Source: Selenomonadaceae bacterium (GTDB lineage: Bacteria; Bacillota; Negativicutes; Selenomonadales; Selenomonadaceae). From it: a stretch of DNA of 64,000 bases. Shown here piece after piece: positions 51,669-60,046 of this stretch (its first letter is position 1; the number at the start of each line of letters is the position of its first letter). The notes beneath the pieces are model-generated. The model had not been told where the DNA came from. It did not search any database and was given only the letters and a program-made list of their open reading frames with translations. Location: NCBI GenBank assembly GCA_017518105.1, contig JAFWWC010000002.1, positions 62,001-126,000 of the forward strand, in the 5' to 3' direction. The position numbers and the translations under genes are program-made.

Positions 51669-52175
51669 ATGAAGAAACTTTTGGCAACGATGGCGGCGGC
51701 TTGTATCTTTACGACCGCGCAGGTTGCTACGGCTGAAGATTATCCGTCCGTCGAAGAAGTTCAAGCAAAGCTTTCGACGGCGGGCGGAACAATTTTCCCG
51801 ATTGGCAATCCGAACGTCGCTTACGAAAAATATTTCACGGGTCGAACGTTTTACGCGCCGCTCACGTCGGGACAATCAATGAACGTCGGAAACGTCACCT
51901 TCATCGACGGCGCGCATACCTTTTGGCATATCCACCACGGCACCTGCCAAATCCTCGTGACGGAGGCGGGCGCAGGTTACGTTCAAACCTGGGGACAAGA
52001 ACCCGTCAAGCTGATACCTGGCGTGGTGTTCACCGTTCCCGAAGGCGTCAAGCATTGGCACGGCGCGGCACCCGGTAAGATGATGCAACACCTTGCGATT
52101 ATGCAAGCAAGCTCGGAAGTCTCGACGGAATGGCTTGAACCCGTCGACGAGAAATTTTTTAGAAGTCTAGAATAG
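51669..52175 (+). CDS. Periplasmic cupin-domain protein
   Basis: 168 residues. Signal peptide MKKLLATMAAACIFTTAQVA; mature cupin with FWHIHHGTCQILVTEAGAGY (metal-binding His pair and Gln) and FTVPEGVKHWHGAAPG (second motif). Quercetinase-like fold; such secreted cupins often accompany carboxymuconolactone decarboxylase-like genes, but here it sits within the mannitol operon. The binding site AAAGGCTAAGTCC before the ATG is weak and is supplied by the duplicated mtlA tail. Substrate unknown. Confidence 0.84.
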   Translation: MKKLLATMAAACIFTTAQVATAEDYPSVEEVQAKLSTAGGTIFPIGNPNVAYEKYFTGRTFYAPLTSGQSMNVGNVTFIDGAHTFWHIHHGTCQILVTEAGAGYVQTWGQEPVKLIPGVVFTVPEGVKHWHGAAPGKMMQHLAIMQASSEVSTEWLEPVDEKFFRSLE

Positions 52176-52186
52176 GAGGTTACATT

Positions 52187-53320
52187 ATGAAAAAGGCTGT
52201 ACACTTCGGCGCGGGCAATATCGGACGCGGCTTTATCGGACTGCTTTTGAGTCAGGCGGGCTATCACGTTAGCTTTGTTGACGTTGCTGCCCCTTTGGTC
52301 GACGACATTAACACGCTCGGCAAGTACAACGTGCAAATCTTCGGCGAGGCTGAAAAAACTCTCGTCGAAAACGTCAGCGCGATTAACAGCAACGAAAACC
52401 TCGACGCGCTCCTTGATGCAATCGTTGAGGCTGACATTGTCACGACTGCCATTGGTCCGAATATCTTAAAGTTCATCGCCCCGAACATCGCTAAGGGTCT
52501 AACTAAACGCGTTGCCGTCAATAAGACGCCGCTTAACATAATCGCCTGCGAAAACATGGTCGGCGGCTCTACCGTGCTTAAAGGCTTCGTCTATCAGAAT
52601 TTGGCGGACGACATTAAACCCGAAGTCGATAAGCTAATCGGTTTCCCCGATGCGGCTGTTGATAGAATCGTTCCCCTGCAGAAGAATTACGAAAAACTTT
52701 TGGTCAAGGTCGAACCCTACGCCGAATGGGATGTTGATTCAAAAGGCGTCGTCGGTGAACTGCCGCCGATTAAAGGCATGACGCTCGTAGACAATCTCGG
52801 CGCGTACATTGAACGCAAACTCTTTACCGTAAATACTGGGCACGCCTCCATTGCTTATCTTGCGTATCAGAAAGGCTTGCCCGATATAAGCTCCGCCATG
52901 CGTGACGAAGACATTGTTGCCGCCGCCCGCGCAGTTTGGGCTGAGACTTCCGCCATGTTGATTGATAAGTACGGCTTCGACCCCATCGTTCATCAAAAGT
53001 ACGTCATGACGACTGAGGAACGCTTCAAGAACCCCGAAATCAGCGACGAAGTTACCCGCGTGGCACGTGGTCCAAAGCGCAAACTCTCCGCCGGCGACCG
53101 TTTAGTTAGTCCTGCAATTCAACTTATTGAAAGCGGCAAAAAGCCCGCCGCATTGGCTAAGGTCATCGCCGCCGCTCTCAAATTCGATTACGCCGAGGAC
53201 AAGGAAGCCGTCGAAGTTCAGGAATTCATCAAATCGAACGGTATCGACGCCGCGATAACTCATTTCACGAGCGTAACGCCCTATTCCAAACTATTCGCGC
53301 TCATCAAAGCTAATCTGTAA
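52187..53320 (+). CDS. mtlD: Mannitol-1-phosphate 5-dehydrogenase
   Basis: Oxidises mannitol-1-phosphate to fructose-6-phosphate with NAD. 377 residues: VHFGAGNIGRGFIGLLLSQ (Rossmann loop), TAIGPNILKFIAPNIAKGL, KTPLNIIACENMVGGS, FPDAAVDRIVPLQ and KRKLSAGDRLVSPAIQLIE (catalytic lysine region). ATG after AGGAGGT. It completes the pathway begun by MtlA. Confidence 0.96.
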   Translation: MKKAVHFGAGNIGRGFIGLLLSQAGYHVSFVDVAAPLVDDINTLGKYNVQIFGEAEKTLVENVSAINSNENLDALLDAIVEADIVTTAIGPNILKFIAPNIAKGLTKRVAVNKTPLNIIACENMVGGSTVLKGFVYQNLADDIKPEVDKLIGFPDAAVDRIVPLQKNYEKLLVKVEPYAEWDVDSKGVVGELPPIKGMTLVDNLGAYIERKLFTVNTGHASIAYLAYQKGLPDISSAMRDEDIVAAARAVWAETSAMLIDKYGFDPIVHQKYVMTTEERFKNPEISDEVTRVARGPKRKLSAGDRLVSPAIQLIESGKKPAALAKVIAAALKFDYAEDKEAVEVQEFIKSNGIDAAITHFTSVTPYSKLFALIKANL

Positions 53321-53351
53321 TCCTCTGGCACTTACCTTACCATAAAAAATT

Positions 53352-53389
53352 ATCCCCGCCGCTCTTCGCGAGTGACGGGGATTTTTTTA
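53352..53389. terminator. Bidirectional terminator after mtlD
   Basis: ATCCCCG/CGGGGAT with extended CGCTC/GAGTG pairing, followed by seven T on the plus side; an A run upstream serves the minus strand. Confidence 0.82.
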
Positions 53390-53890
53390 ATCGTAGAGGA
53401 AGACGACCTTCAAAGCCTTTAAAAATTTCGTCGCATAGTTCTCAACCAAAATCCGATTAGAGTCCTCAAGCGATACGACGGGGTCGCGGTTGAAGTTGTC
53501 CAAGGCAACTGCCCTAATGATTAGCGGATTTGTCCCTGCGCGTTCGACGCGTCCAGAGTCGCTTACGTAATCGACCATGCCCATTGCGATAATCTTATCA
53601 ACGTCAAGGTTTTTGTGTCCGTAAATCTTCGTGCCGTTGATATTCTTAATGGTGGGCGACATTGCGGTTTTCAGCCCCAAGCCTCTGCAATCGACGATTA
53701 AGCCAGTGTAGATGCCTTCAGCCATCTCCGCATAGTCGGAAACCATTCTTTTTTTCGGCTGGACGGGCGTTGAAGATTCCGTATCCACCTGAACATCAAC
53801 ATGCACGTTTGCCGAGGCGCATTCGCCGCTAGCACCCGTCGCTAGGATAATCGCCGCCGCCACTGCCGATAAAAGTTTCAATCCTTGCAT
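53387..53890 (-). CDS. Secreted protein sharing the C-terminal domain of the 291-1403 product
   Basis: 167 residues from the ATG at 53890, preceded by TTAGGAGTG; upstream in-frame codons run into another gene's terminator. Signal peptide ~1-27, then a short linker with PVQPKKR and the conserved domain VSDYAEMAEGIYTGLIVDCR, ending NRILVENYATKFLKALKVVF. About two thirds of the domain residues match the other paralogue, which carries an extra LPP20 domain. Likely exported envelope protein; role unknown. Confidence 0.78.
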   Translation of the reverse strand: MQGLKLLSAVAAAIILATGASGECASANVHVDVQVDTESSTPVQPKKRMVSDYAEMAEGIYTGLIVDCRGLGLKTAMSPTIKNINGTKIYGHKNLDVDKIIAMGMVDYVSDSGRVERAGTNPLIIRAVALDNFNRDPVVSLEDSNRILVENYATKFLKALKVVFLYD

Positions 53891-53945
53891 AAAAATCACT
53901 CCTAACTTTCGGCGACAGAATATCACGAGCCTATGAAAACTGCAT

Positions 53946-53971
53946 AAAAAAAACGCCTCGTTAATGAGGCG
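53946..53971 (-). terminator. Terminator of the DUF6033-like gene
   Basis: CGCCTC-ATTAAC-GAGGCG stem followed by seven or more T on the minus strand. Confidence 0.85.
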
Positions 53972-53996
53972 GGAATTGTCTTTAGTTAGTGTTCGA

Positions 53997-54731
53997 TTAG
54001 ATGAGAGCTTCCTCTTCGGGGATTTCGTCCCAGTTGATTCCGAAAATCTTAGCGAGCAATTCTTCTTCGTTCGAGGCTTCAACGTCCGCGCTCTTGAAAA
54101 CGACCGGCATGCCGTCTTCAGGCGTCTTTTCGGTCGTGGCTTCTTCGCTAGCTTTCTGTTCTTCGGCGCGTTTCTCTTTGGCGGCTTCTAAGCGTTCCTG
54201 CTGTTCGGTGGAAAGTTTCTCAAGCTGTGCAAAAAGTTTCATGTTGCCTTCGCTGTCAAAGGAGACGCTGAGTTGAGAGAATTGCACGCCCTCGCCCAAA
54301 TCCTTTTCCGAAAGATTCTTGAGCATATCGACGGCACTGCCGACTTGCCCCATCATTTTTTCGGCGTAATCTTCGTCGGCTGCCATCTTCTCAATCTCTT
54401 CGGCGGTGAACATGACCGAATACTCTTTGGTACTGCCGACGGTCTTTGAAGTGTCCATGTCGTTGGAGACGATGAAGTCGTAGTCGCCGTACTTCTTGCG
54501 AAGGTTTTCTAAGAAACTCTTAGCCTTGTCGGAAAGCTGCGCCTCGTCGTTGGTCTTAGCGTTCGCCAAGGCATTCAAGCCCTCGTCGGAGATTTCAACG
54601 GTCGTATCGCCCATGAAGTTCGTGACGGGATTTTGCTCGGTGTCAGGTTTAGTTGAAGTCGTCGATTGATTGCTGAACTGCACGACGCTTTGATAAGACT
54701 TTAGAAAACTCGCGCTGATTGTGTTCAACAT
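53997..54731 (-). CDS. DUF6033-like protein
   Basis: 244 residues from the ATG at 54731, after GGGAGGG. Ser/Thr/Gln-rich N-terminus, then a domain with VEISDEGLNALANAKT, FLENLRKKYGDYDFIVSND and LSEKDLGEGVQFSQLSVSFD, and a C-terminal Glu/Lys/Ala helix (RLEAAKEKRAEEQKASEEA). This layout resembles Firmicute proteins annotated DUF6033, found near flagellar or surface genes in some species. No signal peptide. Function unknown. Confidence 0.75.
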   Translation of the reverse strand: MLNTISASFLKSYQSVVQFSNQSTTSTKPDTEQNPVTNFMGDTTVEISDEGLNALANAKTNDEAQLSDKAKSFLENLRKKYGDYDFIVSNDMDTSKTVGSTKEYSVMFTAEEIEKMAADEDYAEKMMGQVGSAVDMLKNLSEKDLGEGVQFSQLSVSFDSEGNMKLFAQLEKLSTEQQERLEAAKEKRAEEQKASEEATTEKTPEDGMPVVFKSADVEASNEEELLAKIFGINWDEIPEEEALI

Positions 54732-54782
54732 GATGTGTCCCTCCCTAACAAAAAAAATCATTCCGTTGTTTGAAGCTGATTT

Positions 54783-54812
54783 ATTATAGCAACCTGCCGC
54801 CCGCTAAGTCAA
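54783..54812 (-). promoter_or_regulatory. Promoter for the DUF6033-like gene
   Basis: Minus-strand TTGACT (54807-54812), 18-base spacer, TATAAT (54783-54788). Confidence 0.72.
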
Positions 54813-54831
54813 ATTCTAAGCGAAATAAAAA

Positions 54832-54860
54832 TTGACAATCAACGGCTCAAAACCCATAAT
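54832..54860 (+). promoter_or_regulatory. Promoter for the small membrane peptide gene
   Basis: TTGACA (54832-54837), 17-base spacer, CATAAT (54855-54860). A leader hairpin CCGCTTG...CAGGCGG with TTTTAAT (54861-54899) lies between it and the gene. Confidence 0.75.
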
Positions 54861-54933
54861 CCGCTTGCTTGAAGCCTTCGCGGCACAGGCGGTTTTAATA
54901 TAAATCGAAGCCCCCGGAAAGTGGGGTGAGATT

Positions 54934-55014
54934 ATGCGCGTGATTAAGTTCATTGTCCGCGTGACATTGTTGACCGGAGCGATTTTACTCCTCCTCAGCA
55001 AAACAGCCGCCTAA
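54934..55014 (+). CDS. 26-residue membrane peptide
   Basis: Small gene with ATG 54934 after GGGGTGAG and stop TAA at 55012-55014. Sequence MRVIKFIVRVTLLTGAILLL, then LSKTAA: one basic N-terminus and a single transmembrane helix, of the kind seen in small regulatory membrane proteins and type I toxins. It has its own promoter and leader hairpin and is followed by a terminator at 55115. The coupling of strong signals argues for expression. Function unknown. Confidence 0.6.
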   Translation: MRVIKFIVRVTLLTGAILLLLSKTAA

Positions 55015-55114
55015 GCCCTTCCACGGCTAAGCGACTGTTCTAAGATTAGTTCTAAAAAGTTTCGCAATTTGATTCCCAAATAGACGAGGGGCAAAACCGC
55101 CTTCAAGCAATCTC

Positions 55115-55147
55115 GCCTCGCAACCTTCGCGGGGCATTTTGTTTTGC
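55115..55147 (+). terminator. Terminator after the small peptide gene
   Basis: GCCTCGC-(7)-GCGGGGC followed by ATTTTGTTTTG; moderate T tract. Confidence 0.6.
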
Positions 55148-55208
55148 CGGGCAAATTATAATTGACGCAGAGCCTCTTTGCAAGGAAATTTTCTAAGCGA
55201 AATAAAAA

Positions 55209-55237
55209 TTGACAATCGGCGGCTCAAAATTTACAAT
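55209..55237 (+). promoter_or_regulatory. Promoter for the HtrA gene
   Basis: TTGACA (55209-55214), 17-base spacer, TACAAT (55232-55237), second copy of the repeated promoter element. Confidence 0.78.
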
Positions 55238-55258
55238 GACTGCGGAGGTGCGTTAAGC

Positions 55259-56395
55259 ATGAGGTCTAAGAAAATAGCAAAGATAATCTGTGCGGCGGCA
55301 GTCGCGACGGCGTTGACGTTTGGAGGTTGTAGCGGCTCTGATACCGATAATAAGTCGGCGGGCGATAAGTCCACGGTAACCCAGACGGCACACACGGAAG
55401 CGGCTCCGAAGACGCCTAATCAGCCGGAGAGCAGTGCAAAAATTTCAGACGCGAGAAATACTCCCGCCGTGCGCGTGGCTAGGACTGTTGGTCCGGCGGT
55501 CGTCGGCATAACCAATAAAGCGATTGCTCGTGACTTCTTCGACAGGACGTTTGAGACCGAAGGCGTAGGCTCTGGCGTCATCTTCAAGAGCGACGGCTAC
55601 ATCATCACGAACAATCACGTTATCGCGGGGGCAAAGGAGATTATCGTTTCCCTTTCGGATGGCAACACAATCAACGGAACCTTAATCGGAACTGACGAGA
55701 TGACGGATATCGCCGTTGTCAAAGTCGACGCGAAGAACTTGCCGACGGCTGAACTGGGCGATTCTGATGAAGTCGTAGTCGGGGAACCGGCAATCGCTAT
55801 CGGCAACCCTATGGGGTTGGAGTTTCAAGGCTCGGTGACGGTCGGCGTTATCAGTGCTCTCAATCGAACGCTGGACTTGAACGACAGACGAGTTAAGCTC
55901 CTGCAAACCGACGCGGCGATTAGTCCTGGTAATTCTGGCGGCGCACTTGCGAACGCGGACGGAGAAGTCATCGGAATCAACAGCATAAAGCTCGCGACCA
56001 ACGGTGTTGAGGGCATGGGCTTTGCAATCCCGATTAACACCGTCAAAACGATTGTCAATGAGCTAATGGAAAAAGGCTACGTGGCTCGTCCTTTCCTTGG
56101 CGTAACGATTTTTGATAAGCCCACTGCCGCCCGCTACGGTTATCAGCTGTCGATTGAAAAGGGCGTCTACGTCTTCCAGGTCGCGATTGATTCGCCCGCC
56201 GGTCGTGCAGGTTTCCAACGCGGCGATATTATCCTTAGCATTGACGGCAAGGACGTAAACTCGGTGGCGGACGTTCGCAACGGGGTCGCGGCTCACAAGG
56301 TCGGCGATAAAGTCAAAGTTCGCTACGACAGGGAAGGGCGCGAGGAGACAGTTGAGGTCACGTTAGAAGAGATGCCTCAGCCTTCCAATCAATGA
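55259..56395 (+). CDS. HtrA/DegP-type serine protease lipoprotein
   Basis: Envelope quality-control protease, 378 residues from the ATG after GCGGAGGT. Signal sequence ends in TFGGC, a probable lipobox. After a Thr/Lys-rich linker the trypsin-like domain has GSGVIFKSDGYIITNNHVIA (His), EMTDIAVVKVDAKN (Asp) and QTDAAISPGNSGGALANADG (Ser), then one PDZ domain (FLGVTIFDKPTAARYGYQLS through VTLEEM). Anchored in the envelope, it would degrade misfolded exported proteins. rlmH overlaps its stop. Confidence 0.93.
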   Translation: MRSKKIAKIICAAAVATALTFGGCSGSDTDNKSAGDKSTVTQTAHTEAAPKTPNQPESSAKISDARNTPAVRVARTVGPAVVGITNKAIARDFFDRTFETEGVGSGVIFKSDGYIITNNHVIAGAKEIIVSLSDGNTINGTLIGTDEMTDIAVVKVDAKNLPTAELGDSDEVVVGEPAIAIGNPMGLEFQGSVTVGVISALNRTLDLNDRRVKLLQTDAAISPGNSGGALANADGEVIGINSIKLATNGVEGMGFAIPINTVKTIVNELMEKGYVARPFLGVTIFDKPTAARYGYQLSIEKGVYVFQVAIDSPAGRAGFQRGDIILSIDGKDVNSVADVRNGVAAHKVGDKVKVRYDREGREETVEVTLEEMPQPSNQ

Positions 56396-56835
56396 AGATA
56401 AATCTAATCGTAGTCGGCAAGCTCAAGGAAAGATTCTTAGTCGATGGCGTGGCAGAATATCTAAAGCGTTTGCAGAAGTTCGCACGGCTTGAAGTCCGCG
56501 AGGTGCCCGAATGTCGCACGGTCGAAGAGGAAGGACAGAAAATCTTATCGCTCGTGCCAAAGGATTCGTGGCTGTGTGTATTGGACGTTTCAGGCGTGGA
56601 ATTTACTTCGGAGGACTTAGCAAAGAAAATCGCCGCGCTTACCTTAGGCGGCGTGAGCAATCTGACATTTGCAATCGGAGGGGCGTTCGGCTTGAGCGAG
56701 GAACTCAGGCAGGCGGCGTCCTTCCGATTATCTTTGTCCAAAATGACGCTAACTCATCAGATGGCGCGGCTCGTCCTCGTCGAACAAATCTATCGGGCAT
56801 TCAAAATCAATCGCAACGAACCGTATCACTGGTAA
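56392..56835 (+). CDS. rlmH: 23S rRNA pseudouridine methyltransferase RlmH
   Basis: SPOUT methyltransferase modifying pseudouridine 1915 of 23S rRNA. 147 residues, slightly shorter than the usual ~159. MKINLIVVGKLKERFLVDGV at the start, LTFAIGGAFGLSEELRQAA (SAM-binding trefoil knot) and LTHQMARLVLVEQIYRAFKI with YHW at the C-terminus, where homologues end in YHK or similar. It overlaps the htrA-like gene by four bases. Confidence 0.94.
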   Translation: MKINLIVVGKLKERFLVDGVAEYLKRLQKFARLEVREVPECRTVEEEGQKILSLVPKDSWLCVLDVSGVEFTSEDLAKKIAALTLGGVSNLTFAIGGAFGLSEELRQAASFRLSLSKMTLTHQMARLVLVEQIYRAFKINRNEPYHW

Positions 56836-56847
56836 GGAGGGCAAGAC

Positions 56848-57930
56848 ATGGAGACAACGAACAGCATTGAGAAATCGATATTCGAGTTCTATTCAAAGCG
56901 CGAGCTCGTCGAAAACTTTTCATTGGCGGAACTGGTCAACTTTGCACAACAGCGGAATTTGCAGGAGTGGTTCGAGGAAAATTTCTACGCGGCAGAGGCA
57001 AAGAAGGTCGCGACGGCAATCAGCAACGAAGCAAGCGACGCGGAGTTAAAACTTCTAATCTGCGAACTGTTCGACTTGCCGCTTGATACTTTGTCGCCGG
57101 AGGACGTGGAGGAAATCTCTGCACTTGCCGAGCAAAAACTTTTCGCGAAGACGCCTAAGGAAAATAAGCTCGTCAAAACGCAGAGGGAACTTGTCCGCGC
57201 CATTAAAGACGGCGATAAAAAGATTCATCTTTGCGGCGGCGAGTTCAGGATACCGCTTAATCGCAATGGCATTACTTACATTGGGTGCGATAATGCCGTT
57301 ATCGACTTGGACGAGGAACTTGACGTTGACTTTGACGCCTGCGAGATTTTCCTTGAGGATGTGCAAGTTTATCTTCATCACCCGATTAACATTAAAGCCG
57401 AGCAGTCGCACAACGTGAAGATTATCGACGGCTCTAAAAAAGTTCTCGGCGAACGCCCAACGCTCAAGGAGATTGCCGAAGTTCTGCGCGGGAAAAATGC
57501 ATTCGAGACGCCCGAAGACTTCAAAGCTCGTGTGGAAAAGATTTGCGGCGTGGCAGTCGGCTCCACTCTGCTTGAGGATAAGGATTATGACATTGACGCC
57601 GCGCAATTCAACTTCAAGCCGCGTTGGGACTTCGATTATATTCCAATCGTTAAGGACTTCGCCGCCGATAAAAATTTTTCCGTCAAGCTCCAGCCTCACG
57701 ACGCCGAATCACTCTACAACAACGAACGCAAGCTTCAACTCTTCGCGGACTTCACTTATCAAGGCGGCAAGCTCGCGATTCGTAATCTCTACTTCGCGCC
57801 GAAGACTCGCGGCAAGGTCTTGATTGAAGGTTCTTTGCCTGCGGAGGAAGTCTCGTCGATGAGTTCGGGCGGGCTCGGCTACGGTTTGGAAATTATCGCT
57901 AGTGTTTGGTTAGGAGATTACTGGACGTGA
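56848..57930 (+). CDS. Hypothetical protein, modular and acidic
   Basis: 360 residues, ATG after AAGGAGG. N-terminal helical domain (~1-110; EFYSKRELVENFSLAELVNF), a middle beta domain (~115-190) rich in Asp/Ile strands (CDNAVIDLDEELDVDFDACE), and a C-terminal domain ending EIIASVWLGDYWT. No known catalytic motif. Its stop overlaps the GTG of the next gene. It probably functions with that putative glycosyltransferase. Confidence 0.72.
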   Translation: METTNSIEKSIFEFYSKRELVENFSLAELVNFAQQRNLQEWFEENFYAAEAKKVATAISNEASDAELKLLICELFDLPLDTLSPEDVEEISALAEQKLFAKTPKENKLVKTQRELVRAIKDGDKKIHLCGGEFRIPLNRNGITYIGCDNAVIDLDEELDVDFDACEIFLEDVQVYLHHPINIKAEQSHNVKIIDGSKKVLGERPTLKEIAEVLRGKNAFETPEDFKARVEKICGVAVGSTLLEDKDYDIDAAQFNFKPRWDFDYIPIVKDFAADKNFSVKLQPHDAESLYNNERKLQLFADFTYQGGKLAIRNLYFAPKTRGKVLIEGSLPAEEVSSMSSGGLGYGLEIIASVWLGDYWT

Positions 57931-58742
57931 GAGCCTTTCACACGTTGCGGACGCGAGGCAAGCTTGACGACTTCGAGATATTCACGCTGATACTTTCCGC
58001 GCTTGAGTGGCGACGACATAACGGCGAAATCTTTTTGTACACGGACACGGCAGGGAAAAAGTTCTTCGACGAGGCGGGACTGCTTGAGCTTTGGGACGGC
58101 GTCGATACTTCCCTTGACGAGTGGTTGCGGCTCGGCATTGACGAAAACATTTTCTGGGCGGGCGCGAAACTCTTTGCCCTGTCGAAGCAACCGTTGCCGT
58201 GCGTGATGATTGATTTGGATTTTATCGTTTGGCAGCCGCTGACGTTCGATTGCAAGCTTGCCGTCATTCACCGCGAGAGCCGCGACTTGCCCTGCTACCC
58301 CGACGCGAATTACTTCCGCCTGAAAAACTTCACGTTGCCCGCTGATTTGAATTGGACGCTTGACCCGTGCAACGCGGCGTTAGTTTACTTCGGCGATGAA
58401 AATTTCGTGCGGCGATACGTCGACTTTGCGTTTGACTTCATGCGGGCGGCGGAGCCTCTGCCCAATCAAAGCGGCTGGGATTTGTTGCCGTATATGGTCT
58501 TCGTCGAGCAGAGGTGGCTTGCCATGTGCGCGGAACTTTGCGGCGTCGAAGTCAAAAGCCTGTCTGACTTATCGGAGCTGTTCGGCGGCAAGCAAAGGAC
58601 ATTTACACACGTTTGGGGCTATAAGAAAGTCTTCCGCGAGAACAGAGCGGCGGCAGATAAATTTTGCCAAGACTGCGCCAAGAGGATTGCTCACGACTTC
58701 CCAGACTTTTCCCTACAGACAAAAAAAATCGGCTATCTTTAG
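57927..58742 (+). CDS. Putative glycosyltransferase-like protein (DUF6734-like)
   Basis: 271 residues from the GTG at 57927, which overlaps the upstream stop (GTGA) and follows TAGGAG. The N-terminal half has a Rossmann-like start (HTLRTRGKLDDFEIFTLILS), FLYTDTAGKKFFDEAGL, then CVMIDLDFIVWQPL, a DxD motif like that binding the metal-nucleotide sugar of GT-A folds. Membrane segments are absent. The role is inferred from the DxD context only. Confidence 0.68.
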   Translation: MRAFHTLRTRGKLDDFEIFTLILSALEWRRHNGEIFLYTDTAGKKFFDEAGLLELWDGVDTSLDEWLRLGIDENIFWAGAKLFALSKQPLPCVMIDLDFIVWQPLTFDCKLAVIHRESRDLPCYPDANYFRLKNFTLPADLNWTLDPCNAALVYFGDENFVRRYVDFAFDFMRAAEPLPNQSGWDLLPYMVFVEQRWLAMCAELCGVEVKSLSDLSELFGGKQRTFTHVWGYKKVFRENRAAADKFCQDCAKRIAHDFPDFSLQTKKIGYL

Positions 58743-58757
58743 TGACAGCCGTTTTTT
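58730..58757 (+). terminator. Terminator after the glycosyltransferase-like gene
   Basis: CGGCT/AGCCG stem with the stop codon in the loop, followed by six T. Confidence 0.7.
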
Positions 58758-58764
58758 ATTTGCG

Positions 58765-60030
58765 TTAATTATCAATGCGCCTTATGTCCGCGCCGAGGCT
58801 TACGAGCTTTTGAACGAGATTATCGTAGCCGCGGTCGATGTGGTGAATGTAGCCGACTTGAGTTTCACCTTCCGCCACGAGAGCCGCCAAGACAATCGCC
58901 GCGCCCGCCCGCAAGTCCGTCGCTTTGACTTGACAGCCCGTCAACCGCTCCTGCCCTTCGACGATGGAAGTTCGCCCGTCAATTTTAATCCGTGCACCCA
59001 TGCGCCGCAGTTCGTCGACGTGCATAAATCGATTTTCAAAGACAGTCTCGGTTACGACGCTCGTCCCGTTTGCAATGGTTAGCATCGCCATGAATTGAGC
59101 TTGCATATCGGTCGGGAAGCCGGGATAGGGTAAAGTCTTTATGTCTACGGCACGCGGGCGGCGGTCGCAGATAACTCTGATTCCGTCCACGTCCTCGACG
59201 ACTTTAACGCCCGCCTCCTTTAGCTTAGCGATAACCGGCTTTAGGTGTTCGCTGATAGCGTTTGCAATGTAAACGTCGCCTTGCGTCATAGCGGCGGCTA
59301 TCATGTAGGTTCCCGCCTCGATTCGGTCGGGGATAATCGTGTAGTCGCGGGCTATCAACTTCGACACGCCTTCGACTTTGATAACGTTCGTCCCTGCGCC
59401 GCGAATCTTCGCGCCCATGATGTTAAGATAGTTCGCTAAGTCGACAATCTCCGGCTCTTGCGCAGGGTTCTCGATAATCGTTTGCCCTTGAGCCATTGAC
59501 GCCGCCATTAAAATATTTTCCGTCGCGCCGACTGAGGGGAAGTCAAGATAAATCTGCGCGCCCTTCAAGCCTTCGGGGGCAATCGCCTCAATGTAGCCGT
59601 GCCCGATAGAAATTTTCGCGCCGAGAGCCTCGAAGCCTTTAAGGTGCAAGTCAATCGGACGGGTTCCAATCGCGCAACCGCCCGGCAATGAAATTTTCGC
59701 CCTGCCTAAACGAGCTAGAAGCGGACCCATTATCAAGAAAGAAGCACGCATTCTCCGAACTAAATCATATGGCGCGGTTATATTTTCAATCGACGTGGCG
59801 TCGACGTGAAGTTTATTGTTCTGCGGTTCGTGAGTGACCTTAACGCCGAGCGAGCGCAAGACTTCGCTAATCGTGCGCACGTCGTCGAGATTCGGTACTT
59901 CGTCCAAGCAAGTCGCTCTATCTTGACCGAGGAGCGTCGCCGCGATGACAGGAAGCACTGCATTTTTTGCCCCGCTGATTTTAACAGTGCCGCTCAATCG
60001 TTTGCCGCCTTTTATAATCAATCTTTCCAA
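58765..60030 (-). CDS. murA: UDP-N-acetylglucosamine 1-carboxyvinyltransferase
   Basis: First committed step of peptidoglycan synthesis, target of fosfomycin. 421 residues from the TTG at 60030, nine bases after GGGAGG; the longer frame upstream reads into the neighbouring gene. [20 protein letters not shown] at the start, [19 protein letters not shown] with the catalytic Cys of fosfomycin-sensitive enzymes, and [20 protein letters not shown]. Gene order places it beside an S55 protease-like gene. Confidence 0.96.
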   Translation of the reverse strand: MERLIIKGGKRLSGTVKISGAKNAVLPVIAATLLGQDRATCLDEVPNLDDVRTISEVLRSLGVKVTHEPQNNKLHVDATSIENITAPYDLVRRMRASFLIMGPLLARLGRAKISLPGGCAIGTRPIDLHLKGFEALGAKISIGHGYIEAIAPEGLKGAQIYLDFPSVGATENILMAASMAQGQTIIENPAQEPEIVDLANYLNIMGAKIRGAGTNVIKVEGVSKLIARDYTIIPDRIEAGTYMIAAAMTQGDVYIANAISEHLKPVIAKLKEAGVKVVEDVDGIRVICDRRPRAVDIKTLPYPGFPTDMQAQFMAMLTIANGTSVVTETVFENRFMHVDELRRMGARIKIDGRTSIVEGQERLTGCQVKATDLRAGAAIVLAALVAEGETQVGYIHHIDRGYDNLVQKLVSLGADIRRIDN

Positions 60031-60046
60031 AATCTCAATCCTCCCG

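Larger units (their letters stand above)
54814..55229 (+). repeat. Direct repeat carrying two promoters
   Basis: 39-base element at 54814-54852 (TTCTAAGCGAAATAAAAATT then GACAATC and CGGCTCAAAA) recurs at 55191-55229 with two mismatches, 377 bases apart. Each copy contains the -35 of a separate promoter. Confidence 0.9.
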
